This document shows, piece by piece, positions 45,019-53,539 of a stretch of DNA of 64,000 nt. This DNA comes from JANQNX01 sp965601665 (lineage in GTDB: Bacteria > Pseudomonadota > Gammaproteobacteria > Eutrophobiales > Eutrophobiaceae). The DNA lies in contig OZ271833.1 of NCBI GenBank assembly GCA_965601665.1, forward strand, positions 2,108,001 to 2,172,000, in the 5' to 3' direction. The position numbers and the translations under genes were made by a program. The notes beneath the pieces are model-generated. The model was given only the letters and a program-made list of their open reading frames with translations, did not search any database and was not told the origin of the DNA. Position 1 is the stretch's first letter. The number at the start of each line of letters is the position of its first letter.

Positions 45019-45591
45019 ATGGATCTATCAACAATCATTTTTCTGGGCATAGTCGTGGCTGCTGGTGTTTATGGCGTCACCATTTACAACAATCTCGTCT
45101 CACTCAAACACAACGTCTCCAAGGCGTGGTCAAACATCGATGTTTTGTTAAAACAGCGACATGACGAACTGCCTAAACTGGTAGAAACCTGCAAACAGTA
45201 CATGGGCTATGAGCAGGAGACATTGGAAAAGGTCATGTTGGCTCGTTCGGCGGTTGCGTCGGCACGCGAACAGGGTGATGTTGCATCACTTGGACCCGCA
45301 GAAACCCAGTTACGTCTGGGCCTGGGTAATTTGTTTGCCCTGGCCGAGGATTACCCCGATCTAAAGGCCAATGAAAACTTCAAACATTTGCAACAGCGTA
45401 TCTCGGGGCTGGAAGAGTCCATAGCCGATCGACGTGAGTTCTATAACGAAACAGTGAATGCCAACAATGTTAGAATTGAACAGTTTCCAGACGTCATTGT
45501 TGCACGGCTGCTTAACTTTGGCGCCCGCGACTTGCTTGAGTTTAGCGAGGAAGAAACACGCGACGTAGACGTCAAGGCTTTATTCAGCTGA
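45019..45591 (+). CDS. lemA: LemA family protein
   Basis: A 190-residue protein with one N-terminal membrane helix (TIIFLGIVVAAGVYGVTIYN) and the LemA core: VSKAWSNIDVLLKQRHDELPKLVETCK, then FKHLQQRISGLEESIADRREFYNETVN. The function of LemA proteins is not settled; they often pair with membrane proteins of the next gene's type. AGGAG lies upstream and TACAAT at 44983-44988 is a likely -10. The next gene begins 3 bases after it. Confidence 0.93.
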   Translation: MDLSTIIFLGIVVAAGVYGVTIYNNLVSLKHNVSKAWSNIDVLLKQRHDELPKLVETCKQYMGYEQETLEKVMLARSAVASAREQGDVASLGPAETQLRLGLGNLFALAEDYPDLKANENFKHLQQRISGLEESIADRREFYNETVNANNVRIEQFPDVIVARLLNFGARDLLEFSEEETRDVDVKALFS

Positions 45592-45594
45592 TAG

Positions 45595-46542
45595 ATGTCC
45601 AATGCACTGCACGAACTGACGACGTGGGCCAGGTCAGGACCAACTGATGAATTCTGGTTCTGGGCTATTGCCCTGATCGTGTTCGCTTTAGTCAGTTTTT
45701 TTTTCGCATTTCACTACCTGCATAAGAAACGCACCATTGAGGATATACCCACGTCCAGGATACGTTCTGCTGCGCAAGGCTACCTGGAGCTTATTGGCAG
45801 TAGCGAAGTCATGGAAGGCCAGCCAATTATTGCCCCACTGACTGGAAGCCATTGCTCGTGGTACCAGTTCACGGTGGAAGAGAAAGTAAAAACCAATAAC
45901 CGCTCCGACTGGAAAACCATACGCAAAGGCACCAGTGATGAACTGTTTCTGATACGCGACGAAACCGGCGACTGTGTCGTCGACCCTGAAGGCGCACATG
46001 TTGTCGTCGTCAGCAAGGACACGTGGTATGGCAACCAGGTAACGCCAATGCGTAAACCGCTGACCACAGGCAGGCAGTGGCTTAGCGTTAGCAGTGGCCG
46101 CTATCGTTATACAGAAAAGCGCCTTGGCATTGGCGAGCATTTGTTTGCAATCGGACTGTTTAAAACAACAGGCGGTTCTGGCGCAAAGCTGAATGTGAAT
46201 GATGACGTGCGTGAACTAATCCGGGAATGGAAACAGGACAGTGAAAGACTGTTAAAAAAATTCGATGGTAATGGTGATGGCGAAATCAGCATGGAAGAAT
46301 GGCAGCAGGTCAGGGATGCGGCTTACAAGGAAGTACAGGAAAATCACAGGCAACAAAAGACGCTGCCGCCGGTCCATCTTATGTCACGTACACGTGACAA
46401 ACGCCGACCTTTCATCCTGTCTGCGGTGCCGGAAGAAGAGCTGACCAGCAAGTTTCACTGGTATTCCCTTTTCTGTTTCAGTGCCTTTGTTGCAGCCGGA
46501 AGCAGCTCGGCATGGCTGATTGTTTTGCGGCTGGCGAGTTAA
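45595..46542 (+). CDS. GIDE-domain membrane protein with an EF-hand
   Basis: A 315-residue membrane protein with helices at about 20-40 and at the C terminus (about 290-312). The region 55-195 matches the GIDE domain (E3-ligase-related, as in eukaryotic MUL1) without any RING finger: GYLELIGSSEVMEGQPIIAP and TGSHCSWYQFTVEE. Residues 224-235, DGNGDGEISMEE, form a complete EF-hand calcium loop, unusual for this family. It follows lemA by 3 bases; LemA-GIDE pairs recur in bacteria. Function unknown. Confidence 0.84.
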   Translation: MSNALHELTTWARSGPTDEFWFWAIALIVFALVSFFFAFHYLHKKRTIEDIPTSRIRSAAQGYLELIGSSEVMEGQPIIAPLTGSHCSWYQFTVEEKVKTNNRSDWKTIRKGTSDELFLIRDETGDCVVDPEGAHVVVVSKDTWYGNQVTPMRKPLTTGRQWLSVSSGRYRYTEKRLGIGEHLFAIGLFKTTGGSGAKLNVNDDVRELIREWKQDSERLLKKFDGNGDGEISMEEWQQVRDAAYKEVQENHRQQKTLPPVHLMSRTRDKRRPFILSAVPEEELTSKFHWYSLFCFSAFVAAGSSSAWLIVLRLAS

Positions 46543-46595
46543 TGCCCGATGACTTAACATCCGGGCAATCTATTAATCAATTACACTGTAGAAGT

Positions 46596-48638
46596 ATGAA
46601 CGAGAATCCATTACTTAATAACCAGGGACTGCCCAGCTTCGATGCGATCAAGGCCGAGCACATTGAACCTGCAATCGATACACTGCTGGACGAAAACCGT
46701 AAGCAACTAGAGTCATTGCTGGAACAAACCAGCGATTACAGCTGGGACAACCTCCTACAACCGATGGAAGATATGGATGACCAACTCGGTAGAGCCTGGT
46801 CTCCAGTCAGCCACCTGCACTCTGTTGCAGACAACGAGGATCTGAGAACTGCTTATAATGCCTGCTTATCCAAGTTATCAGACTACGCGACCGAGCTCGG
46901 TCAAAACAAACAGCTGTTTAAGGCATATGAATACATCGCAAACCGCGATGACTTTAACGAGCTGAGTACGGCGCAGCAAAAAATCGTTAGTAACGCCCTG
47001 CGTGATTTTCGCCTGTCCGGCATCGACCTGGCAGCGGATAAACAGAAGCGTTACCGGGAGATCCAGCAGGAACTGTCACGACTGCAGACCAGGTTCGAGG
47101 AAAACCTCATGGATGCGACACAGGCATGGAGTCGGCTGGTTACCGATGAGACAGAACTGGCAGGCTTGCCTGAATCCGCCACGGCGCTGGCACAGCAGAA
47201 TGCCAGCAACAACGGCAAGAAAGGTTGGCTGTTCACACTGGAACTGCCTTCATACATGCCTGTCTTGCAGTACGCAGATTATGCCGATTTACGTAAGGAG
47301 ATGTACGAGGCCTACGTAACCCGTGCGTCTGAACACGGTCCCGGCGCCGGCAAATGGGACAACAGCAGCGTTATGCAGGATATCCTCAAGCTGCGCACCG
47401 AGAAAGCAAAATTGCTTGGCTACGAAAGCTATGCTGATTATTCATTGGCCACGAAGATGGCGAATGATCCGCAACAGGTGCTGGAATTTTTAAGGGACCT
47501 CGCTGCACATAGCTACGCTTCAGCAAAGAAAGATTTTACCGAAGTGGCTGAGTATGCACGCGATATAGACGGCAAGCACAGTCTCGAGGCATGGGATGTG
47601 GCTTATTATTCGGAAAAGTTGCGCCATGAAAAATTCGATATCTCGCAGGAAATGCTTCGTCCGTATTTTGCGATAGACAATGTGCTTGACGGGCTGTTCG
47701 CAATTACCGGCAAGTTGTACAGCGTTACCATCAAGCAACGCAAAGATATCAACGTCTGGCATAAGGACGTTCGTTTCTTCGATATCCTCGATAGCAACGG
47801 TCAGGTAAGGGGCAGTTTTTATCTTGACCTCTACGCGCGGCAACATAAGCGCGGCGGAGCGTGGATGGATGAATGCCTGGTTCGGAAGAAGCTTGCCAGC
47901 ACTGTACAGACGCCCGTTGCCTACCTTACCTGTAATTTCACTCCGCCTATCGGTGACAAACCATCGCTGATTACGCATGACGAGGTAACGACACTGTTCC
48001 ATGAGTTTGGTCATGGCTTACATCATATGTTGACTCGTATCGATTTCAGTGGTGTATCCGGTATTAATGGCGTGCCATGGGATGCCGTAGAGCTACCTAG
48101 TCAGTTCATGGAAAACTGGTGTTGGGAAAAAGAGGCACTGGACCTTTTTGCCCGACATGTCGATAGCGGCGAAACCATTTCCGATGAGCTTTACGAAAAA
48201 ATGACCCGCGCCCGGACATTCCAGTCCAGTATGCAAATGGTCAGACAGCTGGAATTTGCACTGTTTGATTTTCGTCTCCATCATGAGATTGCCGGTAACG
48301 AGGCCCTTGATATTCAGCAGTTATTAAACGAGGTGCGTGAAGAGGTTGCTGTTGTACCGGCACCTAACTTCAATCGTTTCCAGCACAGCTTCTCGCATAT
48401 TTTTGCGGGTGGCTATGCCGCAGGCTATTACAGCTATAAATGGGCGGAAGTTTTGTCCGCCGATGCCTTTTCGAAGTTTGAGGAAAACGGTATCTTTGAT
48501 CCAGAGACAGGCAGGCAATTTCTTGAAACCATACTTGAGCAGGGAGGCAGTCGGGAACCACTGGATTTATTTATTGAATTCAGGGGCCGTGAACCCAGCA
48601 TAGAGCCTCTGTTGAGGCATGCCGGCATTAGTGCCTGA
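46596..48638 (+). CDS. prlC: oligopeptidase A (M3 family)
   Basis: A 680-residue zinc metallopeptidase that degrades oligopeptides, including cleaved signal peptides. The zinc motif HEFGH is at 469-473 in TLFHEFGHGLHHMLT, and GVPWDAVELPSQ.. follows. ATG 46596 gives the E. coli length (680); a longer reading would overlap the preceding gene. Cytosolic, no signal peptide. E. coli calls the gene prlC or opdA. Confidence 0.96.
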   Translation: MNENPLLNNQGLPSFDAIKAEHIEPAIDTLLDENRKQLESLLEQTSDYSWDNLLQPMEDMDDQLGRAWSPVSHLHSVADNEDLRTAYNACLSKLSDYATELGQNKQLFKAYEYIANRDDFNELSTAQQKIVSNALRDFRLSGIDLAADKQKRYREIQQELSRLQTRFEENLMDATQAWSRLVTDETELAGLPESATALAQQNASNNGKKGWLFTLELPSYMPVLQYADYADLRKEMYEAYVTRASEHGPGAGKWDNSSVMQDILKLRTEKAKLLGYESYADYSLATKMANDPQQVLEFLRDLAAHSYASAKKDFTEVAEYARDIDGKHSLEAWDVAYYSEKLRHEKFDISQEMLRPYFAIDNVLDGLFAITGKLYSVTIKQRKDINVWHKDVRFFDILDSNGQVRGSFYLDLYARQHKRGGAWMDECLVRKKLASTVQTPVAYLTCNFTPPIGDKPSLITHDEVTTLFHEFGHGLHHMLTRIDFSGVSGINGVPWDAVELPSQFMENWCWEKEALDLFARHVDSGETISDELYEKMTRARTFQSSMQMVRQLEFALFDFRLHHEIAGNEALDIQQLLNEVREEVAVVPAPNFNRFQHSFSHIFAGGYAAGYYSYKWAEVLSADAFSKFEENGIFDPETGRQFLETILEQGGSREPLDLFIEFRGREPSIEPLLRHAGISA

Positions 48639-48656
48639 CGATATGCATAAACCGTT

Positions 48657-49343
48657 ATGACCACTAATCAATTCATTATTTTCTGTTTACTGGCAACTGT
48701 GCTCAGCAGCGCTCTTGCAGAAACGAATTATGTTATCGATGAATTGCGCGTGGGATTACACAAGGATGGCACAACCGAGAGCCCAATCGTCAAGATTGTT
48801 CCCAGCGGTACGGCACTGCAGATACTTGGCCGACAAGGCGATCTTGTGAAGGTAAGAGAGCCTGATGGAGAAGAGGGCTGGGTACATAAACGTTACCTGA
48901 TTAATACAGAGCCTGATAATACCCGCATGCTCGAACTTCAGCAGCGCAACACGGCCCTTGAAAAACAGCTACAGCAAAAACAGGCGGCGGCAAACACAGG
49001 CAACAGTAAGGAACTTGAACGCCAGCTGGATAGCGAAAGACTGAAAGTAGGCGAACTGCAGGCACAGCTGGCTGATCTGAAAGCGCGAATTGGTGATGCA
49101 GAAAATAGCGAATTGCTGGAAGAACAGGTGCGGCTGCGTCAGGCAAATAATGACCTTGTTGCCCAGCTTGCCATGGCCGGCGTTGATATGCCGGCAGAGA
49201 CTTCGCCCGCAGAAATCATCAGCGCCGGTAACTGGAAACTGATTGCGGTCTCGTTAGCCTGCCTGTTTGCACTTGGTGTCGCCAGTGGCGCATTCCTGCT
49301 TGATTACCTTAATCGCCGACGCCACGGCGGCTTTCGCGTTTAG
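48657..49343 (+). CDS. SH3-domain membrane protein (TIGR04211 type)
   Basis: A 228-residue protein: signal peptide (FIIFCLLATVLSSALA), a bacterial SH3 domain at about 20-85 (LRVGLHKDGTTESPIVKI, GEEGWVHKRYL), a coiled coil (about 93-165) and a C-terminal membrane helix (about 190-215) with a basic tail. The layout fits the TIGR04211 family, whose function is unknown; E. coli YgiM is similar. Predicted to face the periplasm from the inner membrane. Confidence 0.85.
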   Translation: MTTNQFIIFCLLATVLSSALAETNYVIDELRVGLHKDGTTESPIVKIVPSGTALQILGRQGDLVKVREPDGEEGWVHKRYLINTEPDNTRMLELQQRNTALEKQLQQKQAAANTGNSKELERQLDSERLKVGELQAQLADLKARIGDAENSELLEEQVRLRQANNDLVAQLAMAGVDMPAETSPAEIISAGNWKLIAVSLACLFALGVASGAFLLDYLNRRRHGGFRV

Positions 49344-49367
49344 TCGCCCACCGTAAACTGAATTAGC

Positions 49368-50138
49368 ATGTTCAAGATTGCGACGTGGAACGTTAATTCG
49401 CTGAAAGTACGTTTACCCCATGTGCTGGACTGGCTGGCCTCGGCCAAACCTGACGTGCTTGCATTGCAGGAAACCAAAACAGTGGATGAAAACTTTCCTG
49501 TGGAGGCAATTGAGGCGGCCGGTTATAACGCCAGTTTTATTGGCCAGAAAACCTATAATGGCGTGGCTGTTCTCAGCCGGCATACCCAGCAAACGCTGGC
49601 AATGGCAATACCGGACTATGAAGATCAACAGCGACGAGTGCTTGCTGTTAGCTGCCAGGGCGTCACCGTGTTGAATCTTTACGTGCCGAATGGCTCGGAA
49701 GTGGGTTCCAGCAAATACAGTTATAAACTGGAGTGGTTCTCAAACTTGCACCCGTTTGTAAAAGCATTGCTGCAACAGAATAACAAGGTAATTGTGCTGG
49801 GTGATTTTAACATCGCCCCCGAGGACAGTGACGTGCACGACCCGGCAGAATGGGCCGGATGCGTTCTTGTTAGTGAGCCTGAGCGTGCCGAGTTCCAAAA
49901 GCTGATTGCTGCCGGATTCAAGGACTGTTACCGATTATTCGACCAGGCCGAATCCGGATTTTCGTGGTGGGATTACCGCGCTGCTGCATTCAGACGTAAT
50001 CGTGGATTGCGTATAGACCATATCCTGGCCAGCCAGCCGTTGGCGGAAACATGTGTAAGTTGTAGTATTGATAAGGAGCCCCGAAAACTGGAAAGGCCCT
50101 CAGACCATACCCCGGTTGTCGCAGAATTTGACCTTTAA
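49368..50138 (+). CDS. xthA: exodeoxyribonuclease III
   Basis: A 256-residue AP endonuclease and 3'-5' exonuclease of base-excision repair. It has the family motifs TWNVNSLKVR, LQETKT with the metal-binding glutamate, GDFNIAPEDSDVHDP and the C-terminal IDHILAS with SDHTPVVAEF. Acts on abasic sites and blocked 3' ends. Stands 24 bases after the SH3 gene. Confidence 0.95.
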   Translation: MFKIATWNVNSLKVRLPHVLDWLASAKPDVLALQETKTVDENFPVEAIEAAGYNASFIGQKTYNGVAVLSRHTQQTLAMAIPDYEDQQRRVLAVSCQGVTVLNLYVPNGSEVGSSKYSYKLEWFSNLHPFVKALLQQNNKVIVLGDFNIAPEDSDVHDPAEWAGCVLVSEPERAEFQKLIAAGFKDCYRLFDQAESGFSWWDYRAAAFRRNRGLRIDHILASQPLAETCVSCSIDKEPRKLERPSDHTPVVAEFDL

Positions 50139-50163
50139 CGCAATTTGACTAAAGGTAGCTTAA

Positions 50164-50529
50164 ATGATGGAAAACCAGAGCAATACATTCGATTTTGACG
50201 AAATGGCCCGCCTTGCGACGGAAGATCCGGATGGATTCGAACGTAGACGTGAACAATTACTGGCAGCGGTCATAGAACAGGCCTCGCCCGACCTGCAGCG
50301 ACGTTTAAAAGGTCTTCAATGGCAAGTAGACCAGGTGCGCATGACCACCAGCAACCCGATGGCATCGTGCATTCGTATCTCGCAAATGATGTGGGACAGC
50401 GTACTGGAAAAAGATGGTCTGTTGGAAAACCTGCAGCGTCTTCACTATGCAGAACAGTCGCAACAGCAGCAGACCAAGCAGACCGCAACCGTGGTTCAGT
50501 TGTTTGACGAGAAGCCGGCACAGGAATGA
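50164..50529 (+). CDS. DUF3135 domain protein
   Basis: A 121-residue soluble protein with the DUF3135 pattern: FDEMARLATEDPDGFERRREQLL, then ASPDLQRRLKGLQWQVDQVR and ASCIRISQMMWD. Family function is unknown. The glutamine-rich stretch near 98-108 is low complexity. It lies 26 bases after xthA and 74 before rpmE. Confidence 0.85.
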   Translation: MMENQSNTFDFDEMARLATEDPDGFERRREQLLAAVIEQASPDLQRRLKGLQWQVDQVRMTTSNPMASCIRISQMMWDSVLEKDGLLENLQRLHYAEQSQQQQTKQTATVVQLFDEKPAQE

Positions 50530-50603
50530 TTGGCGTTGCGTCCCGGTCAGGTTTGACATAAACTCCCGGCCCCTGACTTTAAAGAGTATCTAGGTTTAAT
50601 CAA

Positions 50604-50804
50604 ATGAAAGCGAGCATTCACCCTGATTATCAGGAAGTTAACGTCAAGTGCAGCTGTGGTAATACTTTCACCACGCGCTCTACCAACGGCCAGGATATGG
50701 TGATAGACGTATGTTCCGAATGTCACCCGTTTTACACAGGTAAACAAAAAATCCTCGATTCTGGCGGTCGTGTCGATCGTTTCCGACGTAAATATGGCAT
50801 GTAA
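50604..50804 (+). CDS. rpmE: 50S ribosomal protein L31 (zinc type)
   Basis: A 66-residue L31 with the zinc cysteines C16, C18, C37 and C40 (CSC and CSEC), so it is the zinc-containing form. Ends in RVDRFRRKYGM as expected. A terminator follows 22 bases after the stop. Confidence 0.97.
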   Translation: MKASIHPDYQEVNVKCSCGNTFTTRSTNGQDMVIDVCSECHPFYTGKQKILDSGGRVDRFRRKYGM

Positions 50805-51612
50805 TAAAGTCACAAGCGCTATTTTAAAAAACGCCCTGACCGGGCGTTTTTTTATGCCCCTGACACTGGTTTTCTTGTTTGTTGCCAGTACCGCCCAAGG
50901 CGCTGACGACAAGAAATGTGCAAGTACTCACTATCATGAGAGGGTTGAAATTAAAAAGGTTATCGATGGTGATACCGTCATACTGTCTGACGACAGACAC
51001 ATACGACTGGTAGGTATAGATACACCCGAAATCTTTCATGATGACAGGCCTCATCAGCCCGGTGCTATCAGGGCCAGAAAAGCGCTAAAAGGTCTGCTCG
51101 CTGATGCCGACTACATAGGCCTTCGCTATGACTCGGAGCGCCAGGACCGCCATGGCAGAACACTGGCACACCTGTTCCTGCCCACGGGCACGAACATACA
51201 GGCAAAGCTGTTGGCAGCAGGACTTGCCATGCCCCTGTTTATTCCACCAAGTGTTATGTATGCAGAGTGTTATGCCGATGTCGCTGCTGATGCAAGATCT
51301 GCTTCCAGGGGACTTTGGGCATTGCCCACATACCAGCCTGTCAAAGTAAGCAAGTTAGCGGGTAACGAACGTGGCTTTCACATTATCACCGGACGGGTGC
51401 GATACCTGTCAGAAAGCCGCAGCGCATTGTGGATCAATCTTGAAAATAATGTCGCATTGCGGATCACTCGACCAGACCTGCCCTATTTCGATGACGCGAA
51501 ATTACAAGGGTTGACGGGAAAGCAGATTGAAGCCCGGGGCTGGCTCTACGAGCGCAACAGTCAACTACGTATGCGTCTACGCTTTCCACTTGATCTATCT
51601 ATAATTAAATAA
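50794..51612 (+). CDS. thermonuclease-like (SNase) exported protein
   Basis: A Staphylococcal-nuclease-fold protein of 252-272 residues. Catalytic-type motifs are kept: IDGDTVIL, IRLVGIDTPE and the arginine in ERQDRHGRTLAHL; a C-terminal OB-like region follows. Two starts compete. ATG 50854 follows the L31 terminator directly and gives a signal peptide with no basic n-region. ATG 50794 overlaps the rpmE end, gives a better signal peptide (with Lys, Lys, Arg before FMPLTLVFLFVAS) and puts the terminator inside the coding region. I list the longer one. Confidence 0.7.
   Translation: MACNKVTSAILKNALTGRFFMPLTLVFLFVASTAQGADDKKCASTHYHERVEIKKVIDGDTVILSDDRHIRLVGIDTPEIFHDDRPHQPGAIRARKALKGLLADADYIGLRYDSERQDRHGRTLAHLFLPTGTNIQAKLLAAGLAMPLFIPPSVMYAECYADVAADARSASRGLWALPTYQPVKVSKLAGNERGFHIITGRVRYLSESRSALWINLENNVALRITRPDLPYFDDAKLQGLTGKQIEARGWLYERNSQLRMRLRFPLDLSIIK
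50826..50853 (+). terminator. intrinsic terminator after rpmE, touching the thermonuclease start
   Basis: ACGCCC and GGGCGT form a 6-bp stem around TGACC, preceded by an A run and followed by seven T; the next base begins ATG 50854. Strong by all criteria, and possibly bidirectional. Confidence 0.9.
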
Positions 51613-51650
51613 GTAGTCGACAAGGCACATCACTGGCGGAGTTAGGCAAT

Positions 51651-53114
51651 ATGTCGTTTTTTGTTCGGATTATCCTTGCAGTCCTGATGACAACCTTATC
51701 AGCATGCGCTGTGAATCCTGTTACCGGGAAACAGGACCTCGCCCTGATGTCCGAACAGGATGAAATTGCCCTCGGTAAAAAAACACATCAGCAGGTATTA
51801 CAGCAATACCGGGTTTACGATAATCCGGCATTACAAAGCTATGTGCGCCTGATCGGTAACAAGCTGGCTGACTCAAGCCATCGTCGTCAACTTGAGTACC
51901 ACTTCACTGTTCTGGACAGCAAGGAGGTCAACGCGTTTGCGTTGCCCGGGGGCTACATCTACATCACACGAGGGCTGATGGCCTATCTCAACTCGGAGGC
52001 AGAACTTGCAGCCGTACTAGGCCATGAGATAGGACATGTGACTGCCCGGCACTCGGTCAGGCAGTACAGCGCACAGCAATTGACCGGAATTAGCGTACTG
52101 CTTGGATCATTATTTATTCCGGGTATGGAACAGGCCGGCAGTCAACTAATGCAGACTTTTGGTGCTGCCATCCTGCGCGGGTATGGCCGGGAACACGAAC
52201 TGGAGGCAGATAAACTGGGTGCCGAATACCTGGCGCGCACAAATTATGATCCGGAAGCGATGCTGGATGTAATCGGCGTGCTCAAGGACCAGGAAGTATT
52301 CGAGAGGGATAAGGCCAGGGACCAGGGCAGGGAGCCAAATGTTTACCACGGTGTCTTTGCCACACACCCTGACAATGATACGCGACTTCAGCAAGTAGTC
52401 AGTTCGGCGAAATCGTTAGCTGGTGAGGGTAACGTAAACTACTTAGGTCACGAGGAATACATGTCATACATCGACAACCTCGTATTTGGCGATAGCCCAA
52501 AGGAAGGCATTCAGCGTGGATCTGATTTTTTTCACCTGGACCTGGACTTCGCCATGACCTTCCCAACCGGCTGGAATGTCACCAATAAGCCAGATCGCCT
52601 GGTTATGGTTGAACCCGGAGAAAAGGCGGTCCTCCAGCTGTTTGCCGAAAAAATTGAGCGCAGCCTGACACCAAGGCAGTTCATGATCGAGCGACTCGGC
52701 CTTACAAATCTTGATAAAGAGTCCGCGTTGCTGATCAATGGCCTCGATGCCCATACTGGCATATCGGTTGTAAAAACCGGCGCAGGGCCAAGACCCGCCC
52801 GTTTCACCGTTGTTTATCATGGCAATTATGCATTTGTATTTGCAGGCATGACGCCCTATGCGGGGCTAATGGCAACGTTCGACCCGATGTTTCGGCAAAC
52901 TGCGGGCAGCTTTCATCAAATGACCGCTGCTGAACGAGACAAGGCACAACCGATGACTCTTCAGGTGATACAGGCCGATGCCGACAGCAGTTACGAGTCG
53001 CTTTCCAGTCAGTCAGTACTTGAAACCGATTCAGAAGCGCTGCTTAGACTATTAAATGGCCACTATCCTGATGGCGAGCCGGACGCAGGGGAATTGATAA
53101 AGATCGTTCGCTGA
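51651..53114 (+). CDS. M48-family metalloprotease lipoprotein
   Basis: A 487-residue zinc protease. A lipoprotein signal ends in LSAC (cysteine near 19), then VNPVTGKQDLALMSEQDE, typical of BepA/LoiP-type M48 proteins. HEIGH is at 125-129 with a third ligand in ELEADKLGAEYL. Residues 280-480 form an extra C-terminal domain, without the TPR repeats of BepA. It probably acts in outer-membrane quality control; substrate unknown. Stands after the thermonuclease, 38 bases away. Confidence 0.9.
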   Translation: MSFFVRIILAVLMTTLSACAVNPVTGKQDLALMSEQDEIALGKKTHQQVLQQYRVYDNPALQSYVRLIGNKLADSSHRRQLEYHFTVLDSKEVNAFALPGGYIYITRGLMAYLNSEAELAAVLGHEIGHVTARHSVRQYSAQQLTGISVLLGSLFIPGMEQAGSQLMQTFGAAILRGYGREHELEADKLGAEYLARTNYDPEAMLDVIGVLKDQEVFERDKARDQGREPNVYHGVFATHPDNDTRLQQVVSSAKSLAGEGNVNYLGHEEYMSYIDNLVFGDSPKEGIQRGSDFFHLDLDFAMTFPTGWNVTNKPDRLVMVEPGEKAVLQLFAEKIERSLTPRQFMIERLGLTNLDKESALLINGLDAHTGISVVKTGAGPRPARFTVVYHGNYAFVFAGMTPYAGLMATFDPMFRQTAGSFHQMTAAERDKAQPMTLQVIQADADSSYESLSSQSVLETDSEALLRLLNGHYPDGEPDAGELIKIVR

Positions 53115-53149
53115 TAGTTACCGTCGCAACCGGTCACAGCGTGCAGCGG

Positions 53150-53158
53150 TTATCCACA
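53150..53158 (+). promoter_or_regulatory. consensus DnaA box
   Basis: TTATCCACA, a perfect match to the E. coli consensus TTATNCACA. It faces the next box five bases away. Confidence 0.7.
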
Positions 53159-53163
53159 TTTTC

Positions 53164-53172
53164 TGTGGATAA
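53164..53172 (-). promoter_or_regulatory. consensus DnaA box, inverted
   Basis: TGTGGATAA, the exact reverse complement of the box at 53150, separated from it by TTTTC. Together they form a large palindrome. Confidence 0.7.
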
Positions 53173-53351
53173 CTATGTGGAAGGCTTGCAGACAAACAAC
53201 TCTTCAGCCACTGTTTGTTGCCGCTATATTAAATCGGTTAATATTTAACCGGCCCCGCTATACATTTATAATCAACTAGTTACACGTATCAGCAAGGCGT
53301 TCAGCCAAGATCCTGGACAATCAATAAGCGTAAACCCAGATTGGCCCAGCA

Positions 53352-53360
53352 TGTGCATAA
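53352..53360 (-). promoter_or_regulatory. third consensus DnaA box
   Basis: TGTGCATAA, the reverse complement of TTATGCACA, another match to TTATNCACA, 180 bases from the pair. Confidence 0.6.
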
Positions 53361-53437
53361 CCTTCAGCAGACTGTTGACAAGTTAATCAGTTTCTGGAAC
53401 TTAAAGACAACCCAGGGTTCTAAATAATTGCACTAGC

Positions 53438-53539
53438 ATTCCCGCAACCTCCCTTAGCGGGAATACCCCGGTCTCCCCAGCCGGGTTAAATTTGCCCCGG
53501 CGTAAGCCTAACCCTATAGCTCCCCGGGGCCTTTTTTTT
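53438..53539 (+). ncRNA. candidate structured RNA with C-rich loops and terminator
   Basis: Three hairpins follow one another on the plus strand: ATTCCCGC/GCGGGAAT (53438-53464) with an 11-base loop holding CCTCCC; CCCGG/CCGGG (53467-53485) with loop TCTCCCCAG; and GCCCCGG/CCGGGGC (53494-53530) followed by eight T. The C-rich loops could pair with Shine-Dalgarno sequences, as in some bacterial small RNAs. No convincing promoter is found: TTGACA at 53375-53380 lacks a matching -10. It may be only the 3' end of the M48 mRNA. The last hairpin overlaps the engB 3' end. Confidence 0.4.

Larger units (their letters stand above)
53115..53513. other. 399-base gene-free gap with DnaA boxes and hairpins
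   Basis: No credible reading frame. The first half holds three consensus DnaA boxes and an AT-rich stretch (53223-53290, about 36% G+C) with the palindrome CGGTTAA/TTAACCG around TAT. The second half holds three consecutive hairpins ending in a terminator. The flanking genes, the M48 protease and engB, converge on the gap, so long 3' untranslated regions are an alternative. Confidence 0.6.

Noticed and set aside
53375..53380. Perfect TTGACA as a -35 for the hairpin RNA
   Set aside because: At 16-18 bases downstream there is no acceptable -10 hexamer (best are two of six); kept as chance.
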